Positions 35,301 through 47,950 of a DNA stretch of 64,000 nucleotides are shown here, piece by piece. The position numbers and the translations under genes are program-made. The stretch comes from Tetmemena sp. SeJ-2015. Lineage: Eukaryota; Ciliophora; Spirotrichea; Sporadotrichida; Oxytrichidae. The stretch spans positions 1 to 64,000 of the forward strand of contig JAJKFJ010021689.1 of NCBI GenBank assembly GCA_027382625.1, given 5' to 3'. Below the pieces are notes generated by a model that searched no databases, had not been told where the DNA came from, and saw only the letters and a program-made list of their open reading frames with translations. Every line of letters starts with the position of its first letter. The stretch's first letter is position 1.

Positions 35301-38300
35301 GAACAAACTAAAGATCCAAGTTTAAGCCAAGAAGAGTTAAAACTAAGATTAGAATGAAGTGGATAACATGCTTGGGAAATCTCCTGGATTCAAAAAATAA
35401 GCGATCACACTCATTTAATGGCTAGGTCTTATATCTTTGATTGAGACCTAGCAGCAAAGGAAATTTAAGAAAGAAAGACTCTAAGGGGTAATACTCTGAG
35501 CAGCAGAGTTTGGAAAGAGATGACAAGCCTCTTTAAAAAGTAGATCACGGGAATATCACTATCAAAATTTAAGCAGAAAATGAAAATGGAGGAGGGTTCA
35601 CTGACGTTATAAGGAAATAGCCCACAATCATATCCGTGGATCCTTTAGTTAAAAACAATTGAATTTTATAAGTTGATGGAAGTAGGCCTGGAAGTCCATA
35701 GAGGCAGAGTAGAAATAAAAACTATGAGAAGGATAAATCCAGTAGCTAGGTCTTGAATAGCAGTCGCAATTAATCAGAATCGTCTACAACTTAAAACAAC
35801 GCTCAGATTATAATTAGCTAGACTCCAAGAATCAAGAAAAAATTCTAATAACTAAGTCGAACGGCTCTAGTTTGCAGGTAAATTCTGCGGGGCCTCCTTT
35901 GAAGCACACAAAAACAATGAGTGGTGTTGGCAAGTCTTCTAATCTTGCTGTTAGTAAATACCCAAGTAGCTTGAATACCTCAACTAATAAATCGTAACTC
36001 TAAAAAATGCCCTCTATGAGAAAATCTCCTTAGAATCCGGTAAGTAGTCCACCAACAGTCCCTAAATCACAGAATAATTTAAGACCAATTTCTCATCTCT
36101 CAGCAAAGTCATCTATTCAAAAGTAAAATACTAACATCAGAAGAAACTCGGTTTCTAATTTCATAATTATATGATATTATTTTCACCACAAGCAGGTCCA
36201 CCTATTAAGCTGATCTTAAAGTCTGTTAAATCCAGGGACTCCTCAGAACTATCTTCTAACAGAGATGCAATCAATAAATGATTAATTTTAAACTTTTAAG
36301 ATTCAAAAGGTGATCCATCATCAGAACGCAGCAAGCAAAGACCTCTTCTAAATTTGAAGAGATTGAATACTTCAAATTAGTCTATAGGCGACACCACCAA
36401 ATCCAAAAAGAGAAGAGCCTAGAAAAAGAAGGTTTCGAGTAAATCCTTTGAAAGTGATAAAGAATTGGAATCAGAGAGGAATGACATTGTTTTATAGTTG
36501 GGAACTAGCTAAATTGTAACTGAGGAAGATCATGATGAAGGAGAAGACTTTGACGGCGAGGATTCAGTTGCGTAAAGAAAATATCTTGAACTCAATAAGA
36601 TTGATGAGGTGTCATAAATGCTCGAACAGGGAAGTCCTCAAGTATCTCCCAAGACTAGACCAGGTCAGAAGAAGAGTAAGAAGACTTTACTTGATTCACA
36701 TAAAACACTGAGCTAAGATGATTAAAACTTGATGATGGGAACTCTGAGGTAATCAAAGTCACTGGAGGATGAAGACGATTCCTTAGAAATTGATCCTGAG
36801 TTAAACTCAGATTACGAAGGTTAGAAGACTCCAACGCAATAATAATTAGATTCACCGATGAAAACTCAAGGAACTGTAAAGCAAAGTTTGTTCAGGCTTA
36901 TTAAAACTGAAACTCCGATTGATGGTGATGGCGATAATCAATATCAAGTAGGAACACATTCTAAGACAAACTTTAATAAGAAAGGATCAAAGCTAAGAAA
37001 GAAGCGCAAAGTAGAAGATGAGGAGACAGAGGAGGCTGATGAGGAATCAATTATAAAGATTACTTCTCAAGATGGTGAAAGGGAGGAGATAGTGAGGCTT
37101 TCTTAAGAAAGTGCTGAAAAAATTGATGAGGTTATATTCTAAAAGTAGAATGATAAGTCAAAGACTCCAATGCCATAAGACAGAGGAAGGCAGATGGAAG
37201 AGATGAACAATTAAATTCTCTCTCTTCATTAGAAAAATATCTTTTCAGAGTAGCAGTTTTAGCAACGCGACCCAATTCAAGTAATAAATCAGCAGTTATA
37301 TCAGGACTCTCCTTTAAATAGAGTTAATAGTTCTTAGTTAGCAGCTGCCTACCCTTAAATTAGAACAAGTGAGGGTGTCATAATGGAAGAGAGAGCAGAT
37401 AGAGGAAAGTTTATAGTTCAGGAAACCTTGAGAGAAGATTAAAAGTCGATGAAAAGTGGCCTTAGTGGAGGTTAGCCAAAATTATTATCGTTACTCAATT
37501 TCATTTTATTTAGCCAACCCTTGTGAGTTCCATCATAATTCAAAAGAATTTATCAGACCAAGATAGCACCAAGAAAAGAAACTCATTATAGAATATTTAG
37601 ATTTTAATTAAACAAGCTGCCTCCACCGCATCCTAATAAAATAATTTAGAAAAAGTAGAATGGCTAAAATCCCTAAGATAGCGAGAACGAAGATAACAAA
37701 ACAAATCAGGAGGCTTATAAAATGTTTATCCCATCAAGCTGCTGCACCAGTCAAAGAGCTTTGGAAATTTTAATAAGCTAAGATTCAAAGATGAGGAAGA
37801 GCAGAAGAAGATTCAAAAAGTAGTCTAAAATGTGAATATAATCCGCTATTTAAAGGGATCACCACTCAGACTCTACCCTGAACTATTTAAATAAGGTAAA
37901 AATTTCTCAAGTACAGCTAGCATTGGCAGCACTTATGCGCAAACAATGACACCTCATGCTTTCTCCACTCAGGTATTCTTTAGCAAGAGCAATCATAATC
38001 ACCATTTTTAGAGCAATAAATTAAGTAGAGAAGAGAAGCGGGCATAGAGTCCATCAAGTATCAAGAAGAGTTTTAATGAAAGGAAGAAGTCCATAATAAA
38101 TAAAAATCTATAAACTCTCAAATCAAAGCTTAATAAGGAGGGTGACTATGGACTAGGAATGGAACATAAAATGCTAATGGAGTAACAATTTATACCAGTT
38201 ATAATTGAAAATGCTCCCAACTCGCTGAATAGTCCCTCACCAAAGCAAACAATCTTTGGAAATTTTTAAATGCCTCAGCACATGAAATCATTTAACAGCT

Positions 38301-40468
38301 AATAAAGTGCCAACTCAGTTATTCAAGATAACTAATAGCTCACTCAGAATTTCACTTTCAACTACTAATAGTCCATTCTCCAGTAAATTTTTAATCTGTA
38401 TCAGTCGATTTGAAATAACATTAAGACATATAATTAGTTCACCTACTGTTCCTCTTATACCTAAGCAAGAGTAAATTTAAAGAGCCAGCTTAACAATTTC
38501 CCCCAGACACAAGACAACAACTCTAGAGCTTAAACCTCAAACTTCTCTCCTCATAATAAACCCTAAGCAATTATAAGGAGAGCTATCCATACTTCATAAA
38601 GTCCTGTTAAAATAGCCGATTTGTAATATACTAAAATTGGATTTCCTAAAACGAATCTAGAAATTTTAATGGAGTAATATTTAAAGCTAATAAAGCCACT
38701 ATATTTCCAAACAACTATGCTCATGAATTTAAATTATCCAATATCATTCTCCAAATCTTTATAAAAGCAAAATTTTCCAGCGATTTGAGAATGGGACATA
38801 AGACATTAATTCAGTCAGCCTAGTTCCTCTTATACCTAAGCAAGAGTAAATTTAAAGAGCTTAACAATTTCCCCAGACGCAAGACAACAATTCTAGAGCT
38901 TAAACCTCAAACTTCTCTCCTCAAAATAGACCCTAAGCAATTATAAGGAGAGCTATCCATACTTCATAAAGTCCTGTGTAAAATAGCCATTTAGTAAATA
39001 CTAAAATGGTTTCCAATCTAAAATTAAGACACAAGAAGAATCTTAAGAATTTATAAAATAAGGAGCAGAATTAAAGTAATAGAAAAGATCAAAAGGGCTT
39101 GCAGATTGATAAAGAAACCATTCTTAGTAAAGGTCTTCTACTGACAAAACTAATGCCTCTGCTCAGGCCTCTTCTCTTGGTAAATGGAATTACCCTAATC
39201 TCCCCAATAATTTTTCTGGAACGACTTTTAATGCCCAAAGTCATTTACCAATTAAAACACACATTTGCTTTTACATTTAGCTTTCTTATCTTCTGCTTCA
39301 AGAGCGTTGTAGCAATGGGAATAAACTGACAGTCTCAACCAATAGTAGTAAATTTAGCTGAATCAGGGATCAGAAGAACGCTCTTAGAAGTTTATGTGGC
39401 GAAGGGAACTAAAAGCTTCTTCAAATTCTATTGCTTAGGTAGTAGAGGAGTTTTAGTTTATAAATTTTATCTTTGTATTTTGAGATGAAACAGCTTTAAT
39501 TGATAGGTGGTGGCTCTTAACAGCAGCATCCTCATAACTTTTAAATCTCTGATTTGGATAGGTAAGGTAGTAATCAGCTAGATTAGGTGAATCCTGCTTT
39601 GCTTGGACTTGACTAAAAGGGGAGGAATCTCTACTTACTTTGATATTAATATCTGCTATTTAAAATTATTAACTTTCTTAAGGCAAACTGACTTAGAAAA
39701 CTGAAGTTTAAAATGAGACCTTACGATCTCCAAACCCCACTATGAGTGCAGGACAACTACTCCTTCTTTCCAATGCAGAGGCAACTCAGTTCAAATAGCA
39801 ACATTTAATAGCAGATACCATCAGTTCTGCCCCAATCTAATTTGGGTAATTATCTTTAGATTGAGAGACAACACACAAACATAAGCTAGAACAATTAGGT
39901 CAAAGCAACCAAAAGCTAAAGTAGAGAAAACTCACCTGAAAGATCAACTTCTCATGAAAAGAAATAACCCAGATTCAAAAATTAAAGCTCTAATGCTCTT
40001 GTTGATTAAATTAGTTGTAAATTATTTAAAGATCAAAGATAAGGAGTCACTCAAGTGTTAAGCAAATTTTAGCGTTAACAGACTGCAAAGGTGTAAACCA
40101 ATAACAGAGGAGAATTATATTGCTTATTATTTATATTTGGAGACTATCAACATAGTCCTTCATATTCCTAAAATGCATCAATTATATAAGAAGTTAATCT
40201 AAATTTTTTTAGTCTTATCATTTAAACCTATTGCATTATAATTATTTTGAATGACGACAATTTTGAACAGCTATCATAGAGCCATAAAAAGATACTGGGA
40301 ACTCTCCATGCTTTCCCTTCTGTGAATTCTATACTTGACTAAGGAAAAAAGCTATTACAAAAGGCTCAAAAATTCGCAAATAAATGTCCCAGAAGTCCTA
40401 AATAGAGAGCTGCAAAAGGAAAGAAGCTTAAGATGAGAGATTATGAGTAGCTCAAAACTCTAATTTGA
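32317..40468 (+). CDS. very long ankyrin-repeat protein with Gln/Ser/Lys-rich low-complexity C-terminal half
   Basis: ATG 32317 (MKENQEIEEKIEAE), then a probable intron at about 32430-32500. A helical N-terminal region follows. Ankyrin-like units (SYTPLELACKNSN...LELLLSM; KSVLHYAIRSQNLELVRILLSYY) lie at 33690-34010. A mostly open region to 35400 has a short GT...AG break at about 35427. From there on the sequence is disordered, rich in Gln, Ser, Lys and Asn (TAA/TAG heavily used), with basic and acidic clusters at 36300-37100, and ends at TGA 40466-40468. At more than 8 kb it could be two genes; I see no internal start with clear flanks. Frame slips occur near 32940, 33610 and 35650, and a local 190-bp duplication lies at 38448-39009. 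Function unknown; ankyrin repeats bind protein partners. Confidence 0.55.
38448..39009 (+). repeat. local direct duplication, about 190 bp, two diverged copies
   Basis: 38448-38640 and 38823-39009 share long identical runs (both begin GTTCCTCTTATACCTAAGC). They differ by small indels and substitutions. The first copy is in frame with the long ankyrin gene; the second has shifts. Confidence 0.85.
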
Positions 40469-40814
40469 TTTTATAAATAGAAAATTAATTAATAATCTCT
40501 GATACTCTTGTTTTCCTTTTTTGATTGTTTAAATAAGTTAGTGGGGTTGGTAATTATAATTTAAATCGATAATGAGAGGAAATAATATTACTAAAATATT
40601 GATTGATTCTCACCGCTACTCTCTCAGCAGCAATATTGTAATCGTAATTAAGTTTTAATGAATGAATCAAATTAAAACAATATAGCTGAGTACATAAAAC
40701 TATAAATTACCGAATTTATTATAGCTTGATTCTATCAAAATATTTTTATAGTAATTAAATGAGGAAATGTACATAATTTTTTTGTGATTCGATATTGCTC
40801 ATTGAATATTATTA

Positions 40815-42090
40815 ATGTCCTCTTTTCTCGAAGATCATGCGTCAGCAGAGAAGCCGTTGTTACTTGCAGTAGATTTGGAGATTAGTTAATCGCATGAGCT
40901 CACTCATAGACATGGCATCCTAGATGAGATTGGCAAGCCGTCTCATGATAGGCACGAAGCCTTCTTGCAGAAGATGCGAGTCAAATATTTCATACTACTA
41001 ATTTAAAGAATTGCACAGGTCTTGCTCGGTTTTGCTTTGTTCATCATACTGAATGATTGTATAGGTCTCTCTTCAGCGCCCTTTTATTTGCCAAATGTAA
41101 CCTGCAACCTTCTTGAGCCTAACTGGCAATGTAATAAACTCAAGAGCTTAAGCCAGGCCATTTACATCATAGAAATGATAAGCGGCTTCTCACTCAGCAT
41201 ACAGGCTATAGGTCTCTACTACCTCATAGAAAATAAGGGAAACCCAGTTGCTTCGAATCTCTATAATCGCATTAGAGTTCCTATATAGTTAATTTTAGAA
41301 TAAGATAAAGCACATGACAAGAATATTCCTTGCCATTTATTCTCTGATATGGGTAACTCGCATCATCCTCTTCATAGTGGTTATAAACTTTGCGGAAGAA
41401 AATGTTTAAAACGGGACTCAGATATCAAACTACGGAGTGTTTTTGGGTAACTTAGCGTTTACCAAGGGAGGATAAATAGTGCTAACTACATTCATCTTAC
41501 TCTTTATAATGTGTTGCTTCCTATTTTCTATTTTGGCAGTGCGCTACATCAAAATTGTCGACGACATGCTTAACAAACGAGCCTACTATAGATGCATCTA
41601 CCTTGGCCTTTTAAATTATTATAAAATAATTTAACTTCCTGCAGCATTTGGATTTGGGAAACTTTCTTATTAAACTTCGCAATCTTATCCCAGTTTTTCA
41701 TTAAGCGGAGGTGATTCCCGTAGCATGAAATTTGCTCAAGCTCTTCGTCCATCGTCAGAGTTTAATCATAGAAAAGAAGAGCTATAGATGGCACTACTGC
41801 AGCTGTAAGACTAAGACAAATACCATGGGGAGCAGGCATCAAGTCGGAGGAGCAAAACAAGGATGTCTCAAGTTAAGTAAGATGAAGTTGACAAGCTCCT
41901 AGAGAAAAAGGTCACAGCAAAATTTGGAAGAGTATTTTTCAAATAACTTTTTATTTAAATTTGGAGGAGCATAATTATGAAGTGTGATAAGATTTTGCAT
42001 TGTAAATAGAACAGAAGAAATCAGCATGATAAATTATTCAACTATTCTTAAAACTCAAATAGTGTGGTTTATTTGCCATTTGAGATATGA
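40815..42090 (+). CDS. multi-pass membrane protein of unknown function
   Basis: ATG 40815 (MSSFLEDHASAEK) to TGA 42088-42090, about 417 residues after removal of a 22-nt segment (41277-41298). Hydrophobic helices lie at about 40985-41060, 41150-41230, 41320-41395 and 41480-41545. There is a Cys-containing outer loop (NVTCNLLEPNWQCNKL) with a possible N-glycosylation site, and a long basic, Gln-rich cytosolic tail (41700-42060). The layout is four helices with a cytosolic N-terminus and tail, tetraspan-like, but I do not recognise the family. Two TAA/TAG codons within the helices region and several in the tail again require the Gln code. Confidence 0.65.
41277..41298 (+). other. 22-nt excisable segment (very short intron or IES)
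   Basis: It begins GT, ends AG, and its removal joins ...YNRIR to NKIKHMTRIFLAIYS in frame. A nearby TTAGA repeat (41272-41276 and 41295-41299) would predict a 23-bp IES, but that would break the frame. So a 22-nt intron fits better, though it is far shorter than the other introns here. Confidence 0.5.
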
Positions 42091-42267
42091 TGAGGGAGTG
42101 GAAATTTAAAGAATACATATGCATATTTAAGCAAATACTAGAAAGCTGCAGAGCAATGTTTGAAATTTACGCGATTGAATAGGTATATAAATTTGAGAAT
42201 AAATTTAACTTATTACAGATTTTTATTCTAGTTGCGATTTACGAGGGCAAGAAAACAAGCATTTGCT

Positions 42268-43095
42268 TCAAGGGAATTCATAATTTAAGGGAAGTACGTT
42301 AGCTTTGATAATGACTTCTCCTAAGCCTCCTCCCTGGTTATATTTATGCACTGAAGGTAGAATAATGAGGCACTCGTCATTAATTTTGATGAAGCCATCC
42401 AATGAATAATGTGTTGCAAAAGTAAGAGAGTTAAATTATTTTGAATCGTACTTAAACTGATTGAATTAGACTTTCTCGCCTATTCGCTTCAGATCGAATG
42501 CAATTGGTGGATCGCTGACGAACATTTGAAATGCCACCTCTCCAATTTTCCTAATGAAATCCACGATAGCTTAGTTGATATGCTTTGCTTCATCTCCAAT
42601 GCTTAGCGATTTCTAAACTACGCTCATAATCTGATCGTAGACTTGAGGAGTCATGCAAGTTTGATGGATGCTTTTCCAGTTTGACTGATAGGTTTTGCGA
42701 AGTACATTTACTATAGGTCCATCAAGCTAGTTCATTTTTGTCACACTCTTGAGTACGCTCTCCACAGGCACAAAATGCTTTTCAATAACTTCTACAACAG
42801 AAGGAATCGTGTTCTGAAAGAAAAATATTACGCCGTCGAGATTCAGCTCTGGGCAAAGAAGATCGAAAAATACATCTTAGCAATCGCATTTGTAGAATTC
42901 TGAAACTATATTCGCCATCTCATTTTGCATGGGGAAAGCAGATGAAGTGTTAGAAAAACAAGGAACCATGTTTCTGATGCTTGATTGCTGGAGAGGGATG
43001 GGACTGAAGTGCACCTTTCCTTTTTTATGTTCATTTGTGTTAACTGTCAAAAAAAGATATCTTTGAAATTTTAAATTTATAATAAGAGTAAACAA
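42268..43095 (-). CDS. conserved-looking hypothetical protein
   Basis: The frame is open on the - strand from about 43095 to TGA 42270-42268, reading TAG/TAA as Gln. Segments such as PIVNVLRKTYQSNWKSI and AKHINQAIVDFIRKIGEVA are mixed amphipathic helix. The C-terminal part (YDSKQFNSLTF...LDGFIKINDECLIILP) looks like beta structure. An acceptor-like sequence near 43046 suggests an upstream exon, so the start is not settled. No family recognised. Confidence 0.5.
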
Positions 43096-43692
43096 ATTAG
43101 GATTTCAATTTTCATTCAGCTTAGCATTTAAAAGATTCTGAGTCGATATTTTTGTCTATAAAACTATCATATTTTAGATACAATTTAACATTAACTTGAA
43201 TCTACAGGATTAAAATATGGTAACTTTTTGATGTAGCCTTGACTCTAACTTATTTATTTATGAAAAATATAACACAGTCTTGTCAAGGTGATCAGAGGAT
43301 GTAAAAACCAATCTAATAAACCATTTAACTATGACTTAATGAATTAATAGATCACGTCTATTAAACATATAAACAGAAGTGATGACGTTCAAAAAATTTT
43401 AAAGACATTTTTTCTTATTTTAGCCCTGATGAATCTTTTTTTTTAAAAAAAATATTAAGAATGATGAGTTCTTCCGATTCACCTCCCACCCGATTGCAAC
43501 TGCAATACCTCTTCCTAGAGATCTTTATTATAAACTCAAAAAAAAGAACAAAAAAGAAATAATTTATTAATTGCTTCTAAAAATTATTCGAACAAAACTA
43601 TAATAAGACTTTTACAGACATATAAAAAGATCTATATTGGTCGTTTGAGAGGCGCTAATTAAAATGTCATCTCTAATTTAAATTTATAAAAT
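43096..43692. other. AT-rich intergenic stretch
   Basis: Homopolymer-rich and mostly non-coding in appearance. A + strand frame of about 100 codons from ATG 43462 exists, but with one stop codon in AT-rich DNA such a length is expected by chance, and it overlaps the next gene's 3' end. Confidence 0.5.
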
Positions 43693-44458
43693 TCACAAAA
43701 TATGATATAGACAGCATCCATATGAGCTTTAAGAATTGTCATTGCTTGCTTAGATAAGGTTAATGATTGAAGATGATTATAAAATTATTAATTAAGCAGC
43801 ATTAAATTAATCATTCTGATAATATTGATAGGGGTATTGATTCTCTTGCTTGAACTAATCTCTTTCTTTTCGGACATTGACGAATTTTTGAGTTATAACT
43901 TTGAGTTTATCTTTGGTCTCTGTGAGCTCCTTTTGGAGTTCACTCATGCTCAATGAAGAAACACTGTTTGGGATTGAGACAGGTAGATTTTCATCTGAGT
44001 AGTTCTTGCTTGAGTTGCTTAGGTTTGAGAGCACATCAGGTGGCTGATTTTGATTATTGGCTTGAGCCATCGAGGAGGTTGTCGATCCTTAATAAATACT
44101 ACAATTGAAAAATGACCATTATTAATTAAACCTAGATTGATAGTGGCAGTGGTGACCTGAGGATGTGAGCTGTTTCCCAACCCATAAGATGTACTCTATG
44201 AAAATTATTGGGAGGAATTGGTCGAGGATGCTGTTGATGCACCACCAATACCCAAAGTGCTCTTCAGAGATGTGCTTTCAGCATTTTATCCCAGGCGCCC
44301 TCCTCCATAATTAGGGCTATGATCTCTTCTCTAAGATGCGCTTGAAGTTCCTGAAGAGCCAAAGGCTGAGCCTCTACAAATAAAAATGAGTGAGCTTGAA
44401 GGGAAAAATAAGGGCTCATTTTCATTAGCACTTTAGGATTAGAAACTTACAGCAACAT
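43693..44458 (-). CDS. Ser-rich protein with short coiled coil, two introns
   Basis: Exons (on -): 44458-44451, 44373-44132, 44087-43693. Introns are 44450-44374 (77 nt, gtaagt...tgtag) and 44131-44088 (44 nt, gtttaa...taag). Both junctions keep phase: the 8-nt first exon ends CT and the second begins with A. The product starts MLLGSAFGSSGTSS. It continues with a Ser/Thr/Gly-rich stretch, then SMSELQKELTETKDKLK with heptads (about 43890-43930), and a Gln/Tyr-rich tail; TGA at 43695-43693. Function unknown. The exact phase match is the best evidence that it is a real gene. Confidence 0.65.
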
Positions 44459-44647
44459 TTTTATTTAAATTTTCTTCTTAAACAAATCAAATTAATCAAA
44501 TTATATATTCGTTGTTTAAATTATATAATAAGGCAGGGTGGTGGTGGTGGCAGCTAAGAGTGCTATATTGAACCCTTCTTAAATTAATAATTAAGAATTT
44601 AAACTAATTCAATTTCAAAATAATAAGTTTCAAAAAGAAAATAACAA

Positions 44648-46548
44648 ATGGCATTTTTGAAAGAAGACTCCGCTTTCACCCACGTTATCGCTATAGATTT
44701 CGGTACTGGCGCTTCTGGGTAAGAAGAAACATTAATTTCACTCTAATGAGCTCCCTCATCTAGATTTACCCCTCTTTTACTTTCTAGGACTCCATTCTAA
44801 CTATTTCTATATAGGTATGGTATAGCTCCAAGATTAGTTGAACCAGGTCAGAAGCCAAGAATCGAAGTTTTCAATCCCTGTGATGACTCAGATGATCAAA
44901 AGACTTCAACAGCGATCTTGTTTGATAACGAAGGGAATTTCCTGGGCTTTGGTTAGCATGCATTGCAGAGATACGCAGAAATGCTTGATGATGAGGAAAC
45001 GGCGATGCTATTCTAGACGTATAAGATGCATCTGCTTCACATGGATGCGAACGCTAAATCAGTGGATGGGAGAGATCTACCGCTAATGAGAGTTATTTCA
45101 GAGAGTCTAAGATTTATTGCAGAGAAGGCCCTGGAAAAGCTATAAGAGCAGGTTGGAAAAGTTGTATCCACCAAAATCAGATGGGTTCTAACGGTGCCTG
45201 CTCTCTGGAGTGAGGAGCACAAGCATTTCATGAGGAAGTCAGCAATGAATGCAGGAATCATAGAAGATATGAATGCTCCCAACCTTCTCCTTTGTCTTGA
45301 ACCAGAGGGTGCAAGTATCCAGTGCAGAGAAGATAGTGAAGAAGGACTTAAGAATTAAATGATAAAGGGTACTACTGTGATGGTACTCGATTGTGGTGGT
45401 GGAACTGTAGATATAACTATTCACAAGCTAACTAGCAATCCAGATGAGAAATTCCTCTGCGAAGAGCTATTACCATCAAGCGGTGGCTGCGAATGGGGTA
45501 GCAAATATGTAGATATGTACTTTGAGCAGTTCTTGGCTGACTTCTTTGGGGAGGAGCTATATACGGTTTACAGGCAAAATGCAATGGCCAGATTGGATAT
45601 TTTGAAGCACTTTGAAATGTTGAAAAGAAAGTTCAATCCTGGTGTTGAAGAGAGATCAAGATTGCAGCTCAGTTATCTTGGTGAAGAACTATCTGCAAAT
45701 AGACTAGGCGAGCTAAACTTAATTAAAAAGTTAATATCACTATAAGAGTTCTTATAACTATAGTAAAGGAGCACAATAAGAAGTTTGATGCATCTCTCCA
45801 TATTAAGCAAAGAGGTGCAAGCTCTATCGATCTGCCAGCACCACTCATGGTTTCATTCTTCAAGCCTCTTTTCGATAACATAAAATCCAAGGTGAAATAA
45901 TTAATAGAGCAAGCTGAAGGCAAGAACTCGCCAGTGAATTTCGTCTTCATGGTAGGAGGATTTTCTGAGAGTCCCTTCTTGAAGTCAGAAATCAAAAAGA
46001 ATTTTGAAGAAGGCAATAACATCAACGTACTCGTTCCTCGCAGACCCTAAGTTTCAGTCATAAGAGGAGCCTGCATGTTCGGTCTCAATCCCAGATCAAT
46101 TACATCTAGAATATCAAAGATGACCTATGGTATAAACACCCTCACTACCTTTGATCCAACTAGACACCCAGAGGAGAAGAAAGTAGTAATAGAAGGAGAA
46201 GACTTCTGTGAAGATGTCTTCGATGCATTCGTGAGGAAAGGAGAAGCAGTCGGTATTGATGAAGTGCATGTTAAAACCTACTGCCCTGTTAGAGCCAGAC
46301 AGACTGTGATGAGAATCATATTCTACTGTACTGATCTTGAGAACGCTTCATTTGTGGATGATGAGTGTGTGAGACAGCTTGGAGAACTCTCAATAGATAT
46401 AGGCAGACCATTCCAAAGCGTAGATGATAAAACAGTAAAGGTGACCCTCCTGTTTGGAGCTACTCATATTTACGCTACAGCAACAAATAGAGAAGGAACA
46501 GAAATAAGAAACTGTGAGTTTAAATTTGAGTGCGCAGGTGCAAACTGA
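44648..46548 (+). CDS. HSPA12-type Hsp70-like ATPase protein
   Basis: MAFLKEDSAFTHVIAIDFGTGASGYGI carries the phosphate-1 motif of the actin/Hsp70 fold (D-F-G-T-G). An intron at 44719-44814 (96 nt, gtaaga...tatag) splits it in phase. Further marks are TVPALWSEEHKHFMR (about 45190), the phosphate-2 motif VLDCGGGTVDIT (about 45385), an adenosine-type VGGFSESPFLK (about 45950) and VIRGACMFGLNP (about 46050); TGA 46546-46548. The spacing and lack of a classical substrate-binding domain resemble HSPA12A/B relatives, many of which occur in ciliates. A frame slip in an A-run near 45728 must be corrected to read the whole. Role: probable ATP-binding chaperone-like or signalling protein; substrates unknown. 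Confidence 0.85.
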
Positions 46549-46705
46549 AACTTTATCGACTATAATTGAATGCTTAAGTGCTGATTATCTGATATGTAAA
46601 TTTAAAGAGTGCAATAGATTTTTAAACTAGAACTTGCATCTTAAACTTAAAATTATCAATATACTTAATCAATATCATTCATCGTATATCTCAATAAGGA
46701 GAAAG

Positions 46706-47950
46706 TCAAGTTTAGATGATTGTCTTCAAAAGACTATTCTATATCTTCTCAACCAAATAGTAGCCATTAAAATTTTCCTTCTTTCTGCATAGAGGACAGC
46801 TTTCATTCTTCACATACCAGTCAGTTACACACTCCTCACAAAAAGGGTGGCAGCAAGGTAGGACAAGGTTGGATTTATTATTGAGGCAAATCATACATTC
46901 TAGATGCTCGTGACTATTTTCATAGGATTCTATCATCTTTTTAAGCTTCTGTTTTCTAGTGACTAGAATATAGTCTTAGTCTATCTCTACATATGGAACT
47001 AAATAAAGTATATCTGATCCTAAGTGATTGATCCTCTATTCTAAGAATTTAAATTAATTAAAGCTATTTCCTTCTTGGATTTAACTATCATCAAGCTCAG
47101 ATATTTCGTCCTTAATGAAATAATAAGAAATATATTTTAATGTTAAACTAGCTGTCAAAGTTCTTTTGAGCAACTTCTCCATCATCTTCGTCTTCTTCTC
47201 TCTCTTCAATATTTTTTTCCTCCTCGTCATTAGAGTTGATTTGAAAGTTTCCCCCGCGTTTCTATTTTTTCTCTTTCCGTTTAAGAAGAATGTCCCAAGA
47301 TGAATCAAACTTGCCAAGATTTAACGTACCTCTCATTTTCTAGAGCCTTGCTTCGTCAATGAATTCCAGAAATTCCTTCTTCATTATATAGAAGTGATAG
47401 AGGTCGAGCAGCCTTACTTTTATCAATTCTAAGTCTTCATTTTGGGCTTTGTTTCCCCCTTAAATGAGCGATTCTTCTGTGAAAGTCAAGCATATGCAAA
47501 TTTTGTTTATCAAGGATTCCGTCAGTTTCCGGCCATCGTAGTCTAGTCCATTCAGCATCTTTCTTTAGTGTTCTCTGTGCTTCATCTAAAGCTTAAGCTT
47601 CATATTTAGGAAGGCTTATTGTGCTTTGAGTTATTTGCCAGCTTATTTCATTTGAAACTGGCATTAAACGTTGCGAATTCCAAAGCTTTCATGCAATATT
47701 TCGTCATTTTCCCTATAAAGAGTTTGTTAGTGGATTTTCTAAAGCACAAATCAATTAAATAAATGGGAACATAATAGGGCTTTATAATTCTTACGAGAGA
47801 GTTAAGTTCAGATGTTCGATTTCAGCCTGAATTTACTCTACAGACACATAAGTTTTAAGAAGTAGTTTCAGTGATTCATCCTTCGCTAGAGGTTCAATAG
47901 TGTTAGTTCTGCTCGCTTTCTCTCGCAATTGCTTGATTATTCCAAAATAA
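46706..47950 (-). CDS. RING-finger protein (probable E3 ubiquitin ligase)
   Basis: The C-terminus (46739-46936) holds a C3HC4-type RING: CMICLNN, then CCHPFCEEC, then CPLCRKK, followed by a short tail and TGA 46708-46706. Upstream the frame is long and charged: an acidic cluster (NDEEEKNIEEREEDEDDGE, about 47160-47230), basic stretches (KRKEKKQKR) and helical segments (KVRLLDLYHFYIMKKEFLEFIDE). An intron at about 47825-47770 is likely (gtaaga...tttag). A frame slip near 47110 separates the acidic cluster from the RING part. The start near 47950 is not fixed. By family it would transfer ubiquitin; substrate unknown. Confidence 0.65.

Noticed and set aside
43462..43763. About 100-codon + strand frame starting MMSSSDSPP
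   Set aside because: The length is not significant with TGA as the only stop in AT-rich DNA, there is no motif, and it overlaps the 3' end of a better-supported gene on the other strand.
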